A DNA stretch of 64,000 bases from Cryptomeria japonica. Taxonomy: Eukaryota; Streptophyta; Pinopsida; Cupressales; Cupressaceae. This document shows, one piece after another, positions 33,501-46,100 of the stretch. The position numbers and the translations under genes are program-made. The DNA is taken from contig NC_081413.1 in the NCBI RefSeq assembly GCF_030272615.1, positions 610,228,709 through 610,292,708 of the forward strand, in the 5' to 3' direction. The number at the start of each line of letters is the position of its first letter. Position 1 is the first letter of the stretch. The notes under the pieces are model-generated. The model saw nothing but the letters and a program-made list of their open reading frames with translations, had not been told where the DNA came from and made no database searches.

Positions 33501-35863
33501 GAACATGACACAACACTAACAACTTTTTTTTACTTGAACACAAATAACATATTATTTCAATGGAAATGCAATTCACAAAACATACACACTTAATAAATGC
33601 AACTAAACATAAATGAGGTACACCATAGTTTGCTATTTTTGTAAAATGTGGTTTTTTTAACCACAACAAAATGCATTGTACACTTCGAGCAATAGTAGCT
33701 AGTTATCATTTCAAATAGGATTAATTGGTAAACATTGACTTAATGCTTTCTTTAAATAGTTCCCAACACAATATACCTCCTCCTTACCCAAATTTCTCTT
33801 GCATTCCTTCATGATGTGATTTCCTGACCTCCTATACCTGCACCTGCAAGATGTCTATTTGTCTAGATATTCAACACAAGATACGAGGAAAGTTAGGTAC
33901 ATGATTATCATGAATCATTTCTTTGGACTGGATCAATTTACAACAATCACTTACTAATCTGCACAAATGAATAGAGAATGCACAAGATTGTGAAGGAGTG
34001 GCGAGATCAATCAAAACTCAAACATGCAAGACCTAAGGGCCAGACCTAGTGTCTCGGGGGCTCATCAAAGATGGCCTTGCCTAGGTGAAGGCACAGAGAC
34101 CTCGTAGTTCATAAAAACAATTTAAAACCCATCTAATATGATGGTATAATAGTGGGTATGCAACCCTTTCTAGGGTCAACTTCCCTAGACAGTTTCCTCA
34201 TCGACTGCCACCCACTTAGGTGAAGCAGAGACAAAATCTTGTTTAAGGATATACTATACCTACACATTCCAAGAAGGCTTGACTCTTTTAAACATTAAGA
34301 TGACAATCACCAATTTAATTGCATCCCTAATTTTCATAATTAAGTGAAGTAATGATATTGAGGTCTGAGGTTTTTAATAAAAACACATAAAGGATCTCTC
34401 AAGTAATTTTGGAGCAAGAAGATGCCACACACAACCCTCTCATCCAACCTGTAACCAAACATTTAAGTAAGAACAACTTATCCCCATTAAAGTACAACAA
34501 TAATAAAGCTTGTGCAAGAGATCATCATTTAGATCACCCATGGTGAACCCTCCCTACATTATTCTCATCTTTCCTCTATTCACATTATACACTCAAGGAA
34601 AAATACACAATATTAAAGAATACCTCATTGCTAAATACTTAAATGAGTTATATAGATATGAATATATGTTTGCATATGCCCCACATTAAAAATCTATTTG
34701 ATTGCATCACATAATTTAGTCAATATCCTTTTATAAATCAAAATAATTTGAAGGAACTAGATTATGCCCACCTACTGAGTAAATTGATACTTTACAAAAT
34801 CAATAAATGACTTTAGTTTAAATTAAATACTATCTGCCTAATATAATCATGGGAAGATAACCATAGGTTAATATCAAAATCCCACTTCCACCATTTCAAT
34901 TCCCTTTATTAACCAAAGTGCTTAAAGAAAAGAGGGATGGCAGTAAAAGCACATCCAAGACCACCTTTGCAAAACATCATCATCATGAGTTGAAGAGGTT
35001 CTTAAATATACCTTGATTTTAAGTTGAAGGAAGAAATGAACCTTGATGATAATTTATACTTTATAGCCACTATCTTATCCTTTGGGTGTATCACACGATT
35101 TCAAGATCCCATGATTCTTTTTAATATATTTATTTATTCTAAATATGTCTCGCATTTATATGTACAAACTTTAATTTAAACTCATTTATAACTAGAAAAT
35201 ACATTTAGCTTTTTAAATCAACTAGTCTTCATTATTTTAGTAGTATTTAAGTATTTCTAGAACTTTTTCCTAAATAATCTCCATGCTTCAAATCATAAAA
35301 TTAATATTAAATAAATGTACAATTCGATAGGGAATGTTATTGATTCAAGGAATTAAAAAGATTATAAATGTATGGAAACTTTAATAGATCTATATACTTT
35401 CTTGATTAAAATTAACATATTTTTATTTCCAACCTAGAATGTATTGACAATGAGAAATCCAATAATAGAAACTTAATCAATGAAATTATTTATCATTATA
35501 TTATTTTTATGGTAATCCACAACATATTTTAACTAGAAGAAATCCATAAAAACTTTTCTTTTCAATAGTACCTTAATAATGAATTGAAGATAATTGAATT
35601 TAATTTTAAAATAAGAAAATATCAATGGATCAACCACATTTCTATTTTGACAAAGATGTTTCTTAAATTGTCATCTAGAAATACAAGTTTATATAGAAAC
35701 TACCAATACGATATTAATACTGTTAACAATTTAAATAGAAACTTTCATGCAAATGCAGAAGTATATCTCGAAAAGGGAGATGTTAAAGAAAAATACCAAA
35801 ATGAAATCAATTTGAATAGGCTATGGACGACATTAGAGAAAAATTGCCAGACATTATAATTGA
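33501..35863. other. Unassigned AT-rich sequence in the second internal load
   Basis: No gene. GC-richer islets such as GGGCCAGACCTAGTGTCTCG near 34,030 look like LTR or host non-coding sequence, but I cannot name them. Confidence 0.35.
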
Positions 35864-36105
35864 TCTGTTATGCTTGCAGGAAAATAGTGGAATCATGGGC
35901 AACGTACCTGAAGCATATGGCAGAATGCCGCAGAATTTCCCAGGGAGACGCTATCTCTTGGAATGAAATAATTGTAAAATATGCAGAATCCGACCGATCT
36001 GATAAAAGGGGTTTACCAACTTCCAAGAGAATGCAATTGGCTCAGGTAAAGCCAAATTCCTCAACCTTTGCCTATGCCCTCACAACCTGTGCCAGCTGGG
36101 TATAT
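35864..36105 (+). pseudogene. PPR-gene fragment (pentatricopeptide repeats, plant PLS-like)
   Basis: One frame gives MGNVPEAYGRMPQ (about 35,898). After a shift at the GGGAGACGC junction another frame gives DAISWNEIIVKYAESDRSDK, then RMQLAQVKPNSSTFAYALTTCAS to 36,095. These are the consensus blocks of consecutive pentatricopeptide motifs (DxxSWNxII, VKPNxxTFxxxLxxCA). PPR proteins bind organellar RNA. Only about 1.7 repeats remain, and a (TA)n run follows directly at 36101. This is a captured or duplicated exon fragment and not a working gene. Confidence 0.8.
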
Positions 36106-36123
36106 ATATATATATATATATAT
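36101..36123. repeat. (TA)n microsatellite
   Basis: Pure TA repeat abutting the end of the PPR fragment; a second (TA)n lies at 37453-37470. Confidence 0.95.
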
Positions 36124-39100
36124 TTTTAAAGTTTTCGTCGTTGAAATCTAATCTATCTTAACGTGGGCTTAGGGAGTGGCAATGTTTTCAGGAATTGATC
36201 TGACAGATTCGTTGGGAAGGATCCCCTAACTTTTAAGAAAATACTATTGGCACAGAACAACACCATTTCTCCTTCCAGGTTGAGAAGAAGGTGGGCTTTC
36301 TTTTTGCAGACACTTTTAGAAGCTTTCACTCAGCTTCCCTCCCCTCTCCCATACCATGTGCACCTGCTATCCCCAAAAATGGATTTTTGAAAGCTCAGTC
36401 AATAGGGGAAAGGATTCATTAGTTGTACATCTTAACTTCGCATTTCTCAAAATTCTACAAAATTTCAAATCACTTCGATTTTTTTACAGCAGCTTACTTG
36501 GCAAGTCCCCTGCTTATAACTAAGGTTTCAGGGCCACATCATCAAATATGATGCCACATCAGCATGCTTTTTGCCAAGGTGTCCAAAACAACCCAAAAAA
36601 AAAGTGAGAGCAATAGGCGTGCAAAAGAGACCCCAATAGTTGTGCCGCTGATATGGCATCATGATTGATTACTTTTTACAATATTAGTACATTTCTTAAC
36701 AACTATTGGTACATTTTCTAACAACTGTTGGTACATTTCCTAACAAAAATTGATATTTTTTCTTTCAAACAATAGGTTTTATTTGTTCATTTTTTGGAAC
36801 AAAAGGTATCAACAACCCTCACAACAATTAGTACATCCTCAACTACTGGTGCTCTTCCCCTAATTGACCATTGCAAGATAAGTCCGGGATGAATATTTTT
36901 ACATACCCTCCTTTTTGAAACTTTCAAGCAAATGCTATTGGCTAGCGTAAAAACCCCATCACTCACGCCATCCCTCTCATCAAAGCATTGTCTCCCAGTC
37001 AATGTGTTAATGTCCTCCATTTCAAGCTTCTGCCATCGCTTTGAGTGGAAGAGTTGCCTCTGCAAGCTTCGTCTCTTGCAGGTTTTATAGGTTTTATTTA
37101 TTTTCCAGAATGGATGGGCGTTGCATTCCCACGAATATAATGGCTTCTATCTTGACTAAGAGTCATGGTAGATGGAATAATAATGGCAATTGGTGCTTAC
37201 GACTTAATTCTCCTTCATCATTTAATGTAATGTTCTAGATATCGTGTAGTCTTTCCTCCAGTTAGGAGAAATTGACTTGACATTCAGGGAGGATGAGATC
37301 GCTTATCCGCTACCCAACTTACTTACATAATGTAATTTCACTTATTAATCATTCATATACATGTATTATGGAGTTCATTTATTATTATTGTAATGCATGT
37401 CTATCAAGTATGAAGATATTATTCAATATATATCATTTGGGGAATGAGTTAGTTATATATATATATATATTGAAATGAATATTGTTTAAAATCATTTTTC
37501 TATTTATATTTAATTTCTATTTGAACTTGGTGACAATAAGAGAGATTTATGAAGATTAATGGTAAGTTTCATTCACAACGGATGTTCATAAATAAGAGAT
37601 ATAAGAAATAATAACGGTAATTAGTTACAAAAAGAAAACTATTAAATATTCTATATTTTATTTATAATATCTAAGACATAATGCATGACACGGTGTTGAC
37701 ACAAATGTTGGTCAAATCTCTAGTTTCCAAGGCTATTATCTTAGATGTTTAGTTATTCAACATGATTGATGAATTTAAGATGATCTTAGCTACCATTGTA
37801 TTATTCTCTCTCCTACATCCATCTCACCTTAAATAACAAATACATTACTACAAAGTTAACTATGAATTCATATTGCTAACACACCATTCACATATTGGGT
37901 AAAATTCACTACCGATAATTATTTTTACTTTGCTAACTCTTAGCTTCAAGTTTGCCATTTCTTTTCTTTTTAATAAGATCTAATGTCTCCCACAATCTCC
38001 TCAATGGTCAATCCATTATCCAATATAAAATCTAATGGTAACCTTGTAACTTATGTAAAATAACTTTAAACTAATTAAGGTATAAAACTATTATGTAATT
38101 GAAACCATTCCACTTTGCCTATATGATAAGTTTAAATTTAACAATGTCATTCCATTCGTTAATAAAGTAATAGAGTGAAGAATGCTCAACATAACAGCAA
38201 TATGAATAAAACCATCATAATTATCACGTACTTGCATTCTCATGTAACTTTAAATATCCAACCATACTAATATTGCAGCAATATCGGTTCATTTATATCT
38301 TATCTAAATATACTTTGGATTTACATTCTTATGGGATGAGCACTTCTTAGACCACTCTTAAACCTTACTGTTAAAAATAAATTTTGTTATATTGAGGTGG
38401 TATTAGTGATTATTACCTCCTTAGTATTTGAGAATATATATATACTTTATGAGGACTCACAAGGTAACCAACTGACCTTCATATAGAAAAGTGATATACT
38501 TATTTAAATCATAACCTTAGTTAAAATGGATGACAATGTCATATAATCCCTTTCTTTTTTCGTAAATAATTACTACTCATATAAAGGTAACTAGGCCTTC
38601 AGACTATAATCATTAGTTTAGTTTCCACACTTGCTTAGTCGCAATATTGTAATTTCCATCATTGGGCGGGCATCTCACATTCTATATTTTCATTAATATT
38701 ATCCTTCCTGTTAATGATATTAACATAGATACCAATCTCAATTGTTTTAATAGTAATCATTGTAAAGTCATTAGACTTCCCAACTCTAGAAAAGTTAGTA
38801 CTTAGATATTTATTGCATTAACATTTATAATGTGGACCAGGACAATGGTATTATTTGGCCAGTGTAAAATATAGAAGTCTCTTCCTTCTAAATATCCATA
38901 ACCATTTTAAACAAAGTCTTAAAGAAAGATTAAAGGTCAATTCCAACACATATTTTGATAAATTAACAATAATACTTAATTTCTACTCTTAGTCTTCTAT
39001 CCAAAATAATAGAGAAAGGTAAATAAGAAAAGTACTCACCTTCTCGCCATGAGGTTTGATTCTAGCCACTCACTTCTCTCAAGTCTAAGATAGGATCACA

Positions 39101-39989
39101 CTTAGCCAAAATAATTAGTACAACATAGCATCCTATCCAAAGGAGCATGAGCTTTTTAGTCATCATATAAACAAAGCATCTCCATCCACTATAGGAAAAA
39201 TAACCATACTTTACTCTTGTAAGTCTTTGCTAATACCGAGTTGATACTGAATATCAACTAACCAAATTGTATTTCTAATTTTGCATTAAGTATAAAGATT
39301 CTCTACATAAGACTATTCTATATGAGCAACAAAATCATATTTAAGATGTAACCATAAAAAAAAATGTTTGTTCCATCATACCTGAGCAAAGAACCTCAAA
39401 GTAACATCAAGATATAATAACATCCATATCTAGTTATAGGTGGTGTATATGGTGAAAATGGATAACAACAATGTTGAAAGACTAAATAGATTCAACCACA
39501 AAACCCTAGCCTATCAACAACAAAAATCCACCATAACATATGAAGATTACCTAAGACAATGCAAATCAAATAAAATCACAAAGATTATACCATCACATGT
39601 CCAATAGGGTTTGGATCTCCATTCTTCCTATCTCCATTGATCTTGCTTGATATATTTGCTCTCAGATTTTATGTGCACAAGAGCTCAACAAAGAACGGAA
39701 ATGTGGTTGCAAGTAGGATCACCTATGTTCAAAAGCGTAGTGTAGTCAAGTAGTCAACGGGGGGGTATAGATTGATTAGAATGATTGATTAGGGTTGATA
39801 ATGAAGGAAGCATCTTCTTATATAGAAGACACTATATGAAATGGAGGGATAAGATTGAGAGGTGTAAAAGGAGGTCAGCTATGATTAGAGGGTAGGTAAA
39901 AGAAATAATAAAATAATGAAAGGGGTAGGTAGTGTATGAACTAAGAGATGAATGACATGTGTCATAGGTAGAAAAGGTTAATGAATTAA
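36124..39989. other. Unassigned sequence in the second internal load
   Basis: No supported gene. A minisatellite of three TTGGTACATTTCCTAACAAC units (about 21 bp) lies at 36684-36744. The remainder is AT-rich with no long frame. An LTR-like stretch with a TATA motif (CTTATATAGAAG) is seen near 39,817. Confidence 0.4.
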
Positions 39990-40243
39990 TTAAATAAATA
40001 AAGATTCATTTAATTAATAGAAGGAGTGAGATCAATTAAATAAATAAGATATTTATTTAATTTAGGAAAAAGGATAATTTAAATAAATAAATGTATTTAT
40101 TTAAATGAGAAATAAGGCTAGAAGAGGATAAATGAATTAATTAAATAAATAAAGATTTATTTAATTAATAGAAGAATTAAACTCAGATAATTAAATAAAT
40201 AAAATATTTATTTAATTAGACTGGACAATTTTGGGTGTCTACA
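39990..40243 (+). repeat. LTR 3' terminus, same family as the solo LTR at 57288-58673
   Basis: Several TTAATTAAATAAATAAA blocks are followed by GACTGGACAATTTTGGGTGTCTACA ending at 40243. The solo LTR ends with the same arrangement and GCTGGACAGATTTGTGTGACTACA. The block is the right end of whatever inserted into Copia-1 between gag and pol. Confidence 0.65.
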
Positions 40244-40960
40244 AGTGGGTATCACAGTTTTGGCCATGTCAATTACAAATACTTACAGTAGATGAGCACA
40301 CAGACACTTGTGATTGGGCTCCCTCAGATATCCTGTATTGATGGTGCATACCGAGGTTGTGCGCTTGGAAAACATCATCGGGATCCTTTTCCTATAGGTA
40401 GAGCCACACGTGCTAAGGCACCCTTGGATTTGGTACACAGTGATCTTATGTCATTTCCGACTCCATCTTTTTCAGGGACCAAGTATATGCTCACATTCAT
40501 TGATGACTTCTCCGAACGTACATGGGTGTACTTTTTTAAGTACAAGTCTGATGTCTTTAATTCATTTCAAGTTTTTAAGACATTTGTAGAGAAGCAGTCT
40601 AGTCTTTCTATCCAGAGGATACTCACATATAACGGGAGAGAGTATGTGAATCACGATTTAACATATTTCTACACAGAGCATGGTTTGCAGCATCAGTTAT
40701 CAGTTCCTCACACTCAGCAGAATGGTGTTGCTGAGAGAAAGAACAAAACACTATAGGAGATGGCCAATTGTATGCTTCAGTCATGTTTTATGCAACCTTC
40801 TTTTTGGGTTGGGGTAGTTAATTGTGTCACTTATATTTAGAATTAGATGCCTCATAAGGTATTGCGACAGATGACTCTTGAGGAGGCTTGGTCCCATATC
40901 AAGCTTGATGTTTCATCATTTCAAGTTTTTGGTAGTGAGGCTTGGTGATTTATTCTAGAT
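40244..40960 (+). pseudogene. Copia-1 pre-integrase and integrase
   Basis: Reads YHSFGHVNYKYLQ (about 40251), CALGKHHRDPF, VHSDLMSF and FIDDFSERTWVYFFK, then LTYNGREYVN and TQQNGVAERKNKTL. The first catalytic Asp and the final Glu are kept. The middle Asp of the DNGGEY motif is Tyr (TAT at about 40628). TAG stops fall at 40754 and at two sites near 40,840. Integrase inserts the DNA copy of the element into the host genome. Confidence 0.85.
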
Positions 40961-42270
40961 GCTCAGAGGAAAGCCACGGAGAGGAAGAGCTGACCACTTA
41001 TATTTGTTGGCTATTGTGAGGATGTTAAGATGTATGGGTTGTTTGATCCCAATTTCAGAGAGGTCCTGTTTAGGCGGGATGTCCAGTTTGATGAGCGCCA
41101 AGTCCTTAGATGGATTCTCCGTCATCGACTTCTCCCTCACTACCTCCTCCCCACTCTCCATCTTTTGAGGATTCCTTATTCCTTGAGGATGATGCAGATG
41201 ATGGTCTACCATCTCCACCACCACTTGCAGCTTAGCCTTTGCCCAAGTGGGCCTGGTTTACAATTGATGCAACTAGTTCTATGGCAGGTGATCCTTTAGA
41301 TTCTCATTGTACTCATGCACATACATCTAGTTCTAGTCTTCTAAGTCATGCCATTTCAGATGATCCATTGAAATTTTTAGAGGCGACGGGTCACCCAGAG
41401 TAGGATAGGGCCATGGATGAGGAGTATTCTTCTTTGATGAAGAATCATACTTGGGATCTTTGTACTCTTCTGAAAGGGAGAAAGTTGGTTCGGTGCAAGT
41501 GGGTGTAACATACCAAGTATGTTGCAGATGGTTCTATTAATAAGTATAAGGCTCATCTTGTTGCAAAGAGATTTTCTGAGGTGGAGGGTATTGATTACTC
41601 TAAGTCATTTTCTCCTATTTCCAAGATGAATTTTATTTGCTTTGTACTTTCACTTGCAGCTTCACAGGGATGGAAAGTTTTTCAAATGGATGTGAAGAGT
41701 ACCTGCTTGCATGGAGACCTTCATGAGAAGATCTATATGGAGCAGCTTTAGGAATTTGTGTAGGATTCTTCTTTGGTTTGCAAACTTTGGTGTTCATTAT
41801 ATGGTCTCAAACAGGCCCCTTCGGCTTGGTATGAGAAGATGGACTCTTTCTTACTTTCCACACTCTTCATACATTGTCATTTCGATCCCATAGTTTATAT
41901 TCAGTTTTAGGGGGATGATATAGTTATTCTTGTGCTATATGTTGATGATATCATTATTATAGGTATCCCATCCTCCTTGATTCAGGATATTCAGAGAGCT
42001 TTGATGGAGTAGTTTGAGATGACATATCTTGGACTTCTGCACTATTTTTTGGGCCTACAGGTTATTCAGCCTTCCGATGGGATTTTCATACTTCAACAAA
42101 AGTATGCTTTTGATATGCTTCATAGATTTGACATGCTTTCTTGCAATCCTACAACCACACCATTTCAGTCAGGTGTTATTTTATCTGCCACTTGTTCTAC
42201 ACCTTCCGTGGATTCTACCTTATATAGGCAGTTGGTTGGCAGTTTGTTGTACCTGACACATGTCTAGATC
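40961..42270 (+). pseudogene. Copia-1 reverse transcriptase
   Basis: A shifted linker (40961-41370) is followed by one frame to the end of pol. Blocks are NHTWDLCTLLKGRKLV, VAKRFSEVEGIDYSKSFSPISK, FQMDVKSTCLHGDL, LYGLKQAPSAWY and LYVDDIIII. The catalytic YVDD is intact at 41938-41949. TAG stops at 41749, 41761 and 42010 sit where Copia proteins have Gln or a similar residue. Confidence 0.88.
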
Positions 42271-42890
42271 TTTCATTTCCAGTTGGCTTTGTCTCTAGGT
42301 TCTCACATGATCCTCAGGAGAGCTATTGGCGAGTTTCCAAATGTATTTTGAGGTACATTCAGGGCACTACATAGTTTGGCATTCACTATACTTCAAGATC
42401 CCCACATTGTTGTCTTCATTGACTCAGATTAGGTTGGTGATTCTCATGATCGAAAGTCTACTTCTGACTTTGTTTTTTGCCTTGGTTTTGGCCCTATCAC
42501 ATGGTCTTGTAATAAGTAGTTTGCTATCGCATTATCATCTACAAAGACTAAGTACTGAGCAACTATGTTAGCTAGTCAGTAGGTTTTATGGCTTCAACAG
42601 TTGATGACTGAGTTTGGGTTCCCTTTTGATAGTCCCACTTTTCTTTGGTGTGACAATTAGAGTGCCATTCATATTTCCCGCAACCTAGTGGAGCATCCAA
42701 GGACTAAGCACATTGAGATCCACATGCACTTCATCAGACAGTTGATTTAGGATGGCTTTCTCATCTTGGAGTACATACCTACAGAGGAGCATGTTGCTGA
42801 CATCTTCACTAAACCTTTCGCATCTTCGTGCTATCTTCAATTGCGCTCTATGCTTGGGGTGAAGGAATTTGTCCTTAAGGGGTCTCATTG
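42271..42890 (+). pseudogene. Copia-1 RNase H
   Basis: Same frame as RT. DSD(stop)VGD stands for the DSDWAGD block, then RKSTSDFVFCLG, ITWSCNK, ALSSTKTKY and LWCDN. HPRTKHIEIHMHFIR and EEHVADIFTKP follow, the standard Ty1-copia RNase H order. TAG stops occur near 42430, at 42517, near 42580, at 42658 and at 42748. The last bases before the LTR contain AAGGGG (about 42876) as a weak purine tract. Confidence 0.87.
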
Positions 42891-42900
42891 AGGCTTTCCT

Positions 42901-43209
42901 TGTTAATTAAATGGTTTAATTAAGTCACCTTTTATTCCTTCTTAATATTCTATTAGTTATGCATTGTATGTATTTAATAATTATTTTAATTATTAAATAC
43001 ATTCTCATTTAGGGTTGCACACCTTTTAGGGTTTCAAAATCTCCTTTTATAAGGATTGTATTGTATTTCTTTTTTTATTCCCTCTCTGAATGATAATTTT
43101 CTTCTTCAGAGCCATTGCTAGTTTTTTGTCTCCATTCTTCTCTTGTGATAGGTTTTCTTGCATACAGGTGATCTTAGGTTGTGAGAAGTTGGATTTCTCA
43201 ACTTTTTCA
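42901..43209 (+). repeat. Copia-1 3' LTR
   Basis: 309 bp, TG...CA, homologous to 14908-15218 with several indels and many substitutions. The TATAAGG box is conserved. Confidence 0.88.
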
Positions 43210-43214
43210 CTAAC
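43210..43214 (+). repeat. Target-site duplication of Copia-1, right copy (CTAAC)
   Basis: Identical to 14903-14907. Confidence 0.9.
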
Positions 43215-44254
43215 TATTGACATGTAGGTTTTAAGTAGAAACCTACCCTTCTCTATGTCTCCATATTTGGTACCCATCGAATGATACTAAAAATTAAATG
43301 TACTCAACTCAAATTAGTATATTCAAAAATATTATTTACTTTTTCCCTTACATGATTTTCATGCAATCAATCAGAAATTAACGAGATTCAATTTTATGAA
43401 ATAATTTTCTATTTTTTACATTGGTTACCAAAAAGGGCTATATTAAGAGTGTTATGGATGTGATAGGATCTACGCTAAGAACCCTAAATAATGAAGGTGA
43501 TAGTAATGAGAGGAGAACAAGTAGTTCAAGTGAGAGCATGTGAGCTTTAGAGGACTCGAAGGAATATGATGATGAGGCACATCTTGCCTTCATTACTCTA
43601 ATAAATTTTCTCCACTCGAGGGTAAGGTAGAGACATTTGGCTTCTTTCCTTAGTGGCAATTTTGGTTTTAGGGAGGGTTTTTCTCCTCCACTTGTTGTGT
43701 TTGTATTTAAGGTTTCTCCTCTAGATTCTTCTAGGCGATTCTTTACTACTGGTGCAACTGATCACCTTGAGGTTTTTGATGGTGAGGCTTTATTTAGAAT
43801 AAAAGTCAATAGGAGCTAAGGTTCACTTCTATTGGAGGGTTTCTAGCCTCGGAGGTGTAGGAGTTTTCTCTCCCCTATTTTCTACTCATTCTTGTTCCTA
43901 AGTTGCCTACTTCTTCTCTTCTAGGATCTTTAAATTTATTTTGGCTAACTTATGTATTCTATTTTTCTAGGGGGGTCTTATGATAGATTATTATGATGTG
44001 TATGAGAGCTAAAAATATAGGGAGTTAATTTGGAAACATAAATAACCTATGATAGAATTTGTTATTTTACATAGAGTGCTTATTTTGGGATAGGGAATAA
44101 TGGTAAGGTGGACACCAATGTTGAGGGGGTTCAAATTGGAGGCTATAAGTGTAATTTTAGGATTTACTATTTTTCGTAGAATGTAAGGAATTGTCAAGGG
44201 TTGCATTAGAAATTATGTAGAAGTTGGGTGCATTCCTTTTGACTTTTTTAAAAA
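43215..44254. other. Unassigned sequence, possible remnant of a coding element
   Basis: A 60-codon plus-strand frame at 43637-43819 (MASFLSGNFGFREGF) has no recognised domain. GC rises a little over 43,440-43,950. No gene is called. Confidence 0.35.
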
Positions 44255-46100
44255 TAAATATATACATTCATTTGGATTTAAAAAACACAAGTGCCTTAAA
44301 TTGTGTCTAAAAATTGTAAGAGAATGATATCTAAAATGTAAAAATTACTAGGAACTAGAATGAATGGATGAATACCATATATTTATATGTTTATATAACT
44401 TTTGCACATAAGTTTTCAATATCAAATGTTAAATCAACATCTCTAAATACAATTAATGTGAACTCAAATTTAAAGAAGGAAAATGTAATACACATTTTTT
44501 ACTCACTAAACAAAACACAACCTATTCAATTATGATTCAATGTTTTTCAAAATTGTTAAAATTTCAAAAATAAATACTATTTTAATAGTCAAAATTAAAA
44601 AGTAAAAAATAATTTATCATCATTTAATATAGATTTTGAAAAATATATTAATTAAAAAGAAAAAATTAATTTGTAGATTATAATTATTACAATGTTAAAC
44701 ATTTATAAATATTTATGCTATACTATTATTAAAATATATTATTTATTAAAATTTATATGGTATTTAATAACTTATAACCATAATATTACATTTAATGTTT
44801 TTAAAATTTTCAATTATAATGTTTAAATATTTAAATAAATTATTTAAAAAATATCATAAAATTATTGTTAAGACAAATAATATTTTTTTTTCAAATTGCT
44901 TTTACATTATTATTGAAATATTATATCAATATCTATATTAAAATTGATTCCATTTAGATCCATTTAAAAAAAAATTAAATTTAAAACTGAAAATAAAATA
45001 AATATATTTAATCTTATTCTAATACATATTATATTGAAGCACACCTTATATTTTTGTACATTGTTGAAATTTTGAATGAACACCTATGATTAAAATTAAT
45101 TCTATATAGATTGAAAAAAAAGCTCTCACAAATTAAATTTTTAATTCAAAGAGAAAATTTAATTTTATTCTAATACACCTTATCTTGAAGTATAATCAAA
45201 CAACACATATATTAGAAATTTGAAATAATCTCATATACTACCTATAAATTAGATAATTCAACTCATTAATCTAAAAATAAATCTCTTAATAATAAATTAC
45301 CTATTACTAATATATAAATATATTTTTTATTCTTTCTTTATTTTCCTACATAGAAATATACTTTATTCTCCCTTTATTAAATATTATTAAAAGTTAAGAG
45401 TTATAGTCTCAAGAATAGTTGATATCATAATTAAAACCTCAACAAAGATGATCATTTCCACTAAACTTAAATCCAAAACTGCAAGCAAAAAAAATATAAT
45501 GAATTTCATTGCAATATATAATATATTGAAATATATATCATATTTTTTTACATTATTATTAGAAGATTGTAACAATCGAGAATATTATAATTGATTACAT
45601 AGAGATTGAAAATGAAAACTAAACAAAATAAATTTAAAACTAAAAAGTACAAAATGAATATATTCAATTTTATTCTAATACATCTTATATTGAATTACAA
45701 TTAGAATCTATCTATATAATAAAAATATGAAATAATCTTATGTACTACCTATAAATGAAAACAACTAACATCATTAACCTAAAAGCAAATCTCTTGACTA
45801 TCATTAATAGATGAACAAATCTATTTTTCTACATATAAAGATATGCTATTCTCCCTTCATTAAACAAGTTTGATGATGATGATGACATCATGATATTATT
45901 GATGGATCATATCAACATCTATAATTAAAATTGAATTTACGATTGAAAAAATCTATCAAAATTAAATTTAAAATAAAAACTAAATAAGGATATTAAATTT
46001 TATTGTAATACATGTTATATTAATATGACTATAACTACATGATAAAAATATAAAATAATCCTACATACTTTTAACAATCTATAAATGAAATCATTCAAAA
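44255..46100 (+). repeat. AT-rich dispersed repeat, copy 3
   Basis: Matches copy 2 in order and orientation from TTTGGATTTAAAAAACACAAGTGCC to the TTACCTATTACTAATATATAAATA stretch near 45,300, then continues with further monomers to about 46,100. It lacks both the 751-bp retroposon (empty site 44668-44687) and LINE-1 (near 44,850), which makes it the reference for both insertions. Confidence 0.75.

Larger units (their letters stand above)
14908..43209 (+). mobile_element. Copia-1: Ty1-copia retrotransposon enlarged to 28.3 kb by sequence lodged inside it
   Basis: Two related LTRs (14908-15218 and 42901-43209) in the same orientation are flanked by a perfect CTAAC duplication. Gag and protease remnants lie at 32.1-33.5 kb and integrase, RT and RNase H at 40.2-42.9 kb. 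Taking out about 16.34-32.13 kb and 33.49-40.24 kb leaves roughly 5.8 kb, a normal size for a Copia element. So this is an old copy that received later insertions in its leader/gag and gag-pol regions. All genes are disabled. One caveat is that the gag-side and pol-side remnants do not join cleanly (see findings). Confidence 0.85.

Noticed and set aside
36787-37065. 92-codon minus-strand frame
   Set aside because: No recognisable motif and no repeat-family support; length is within chance for this composition.
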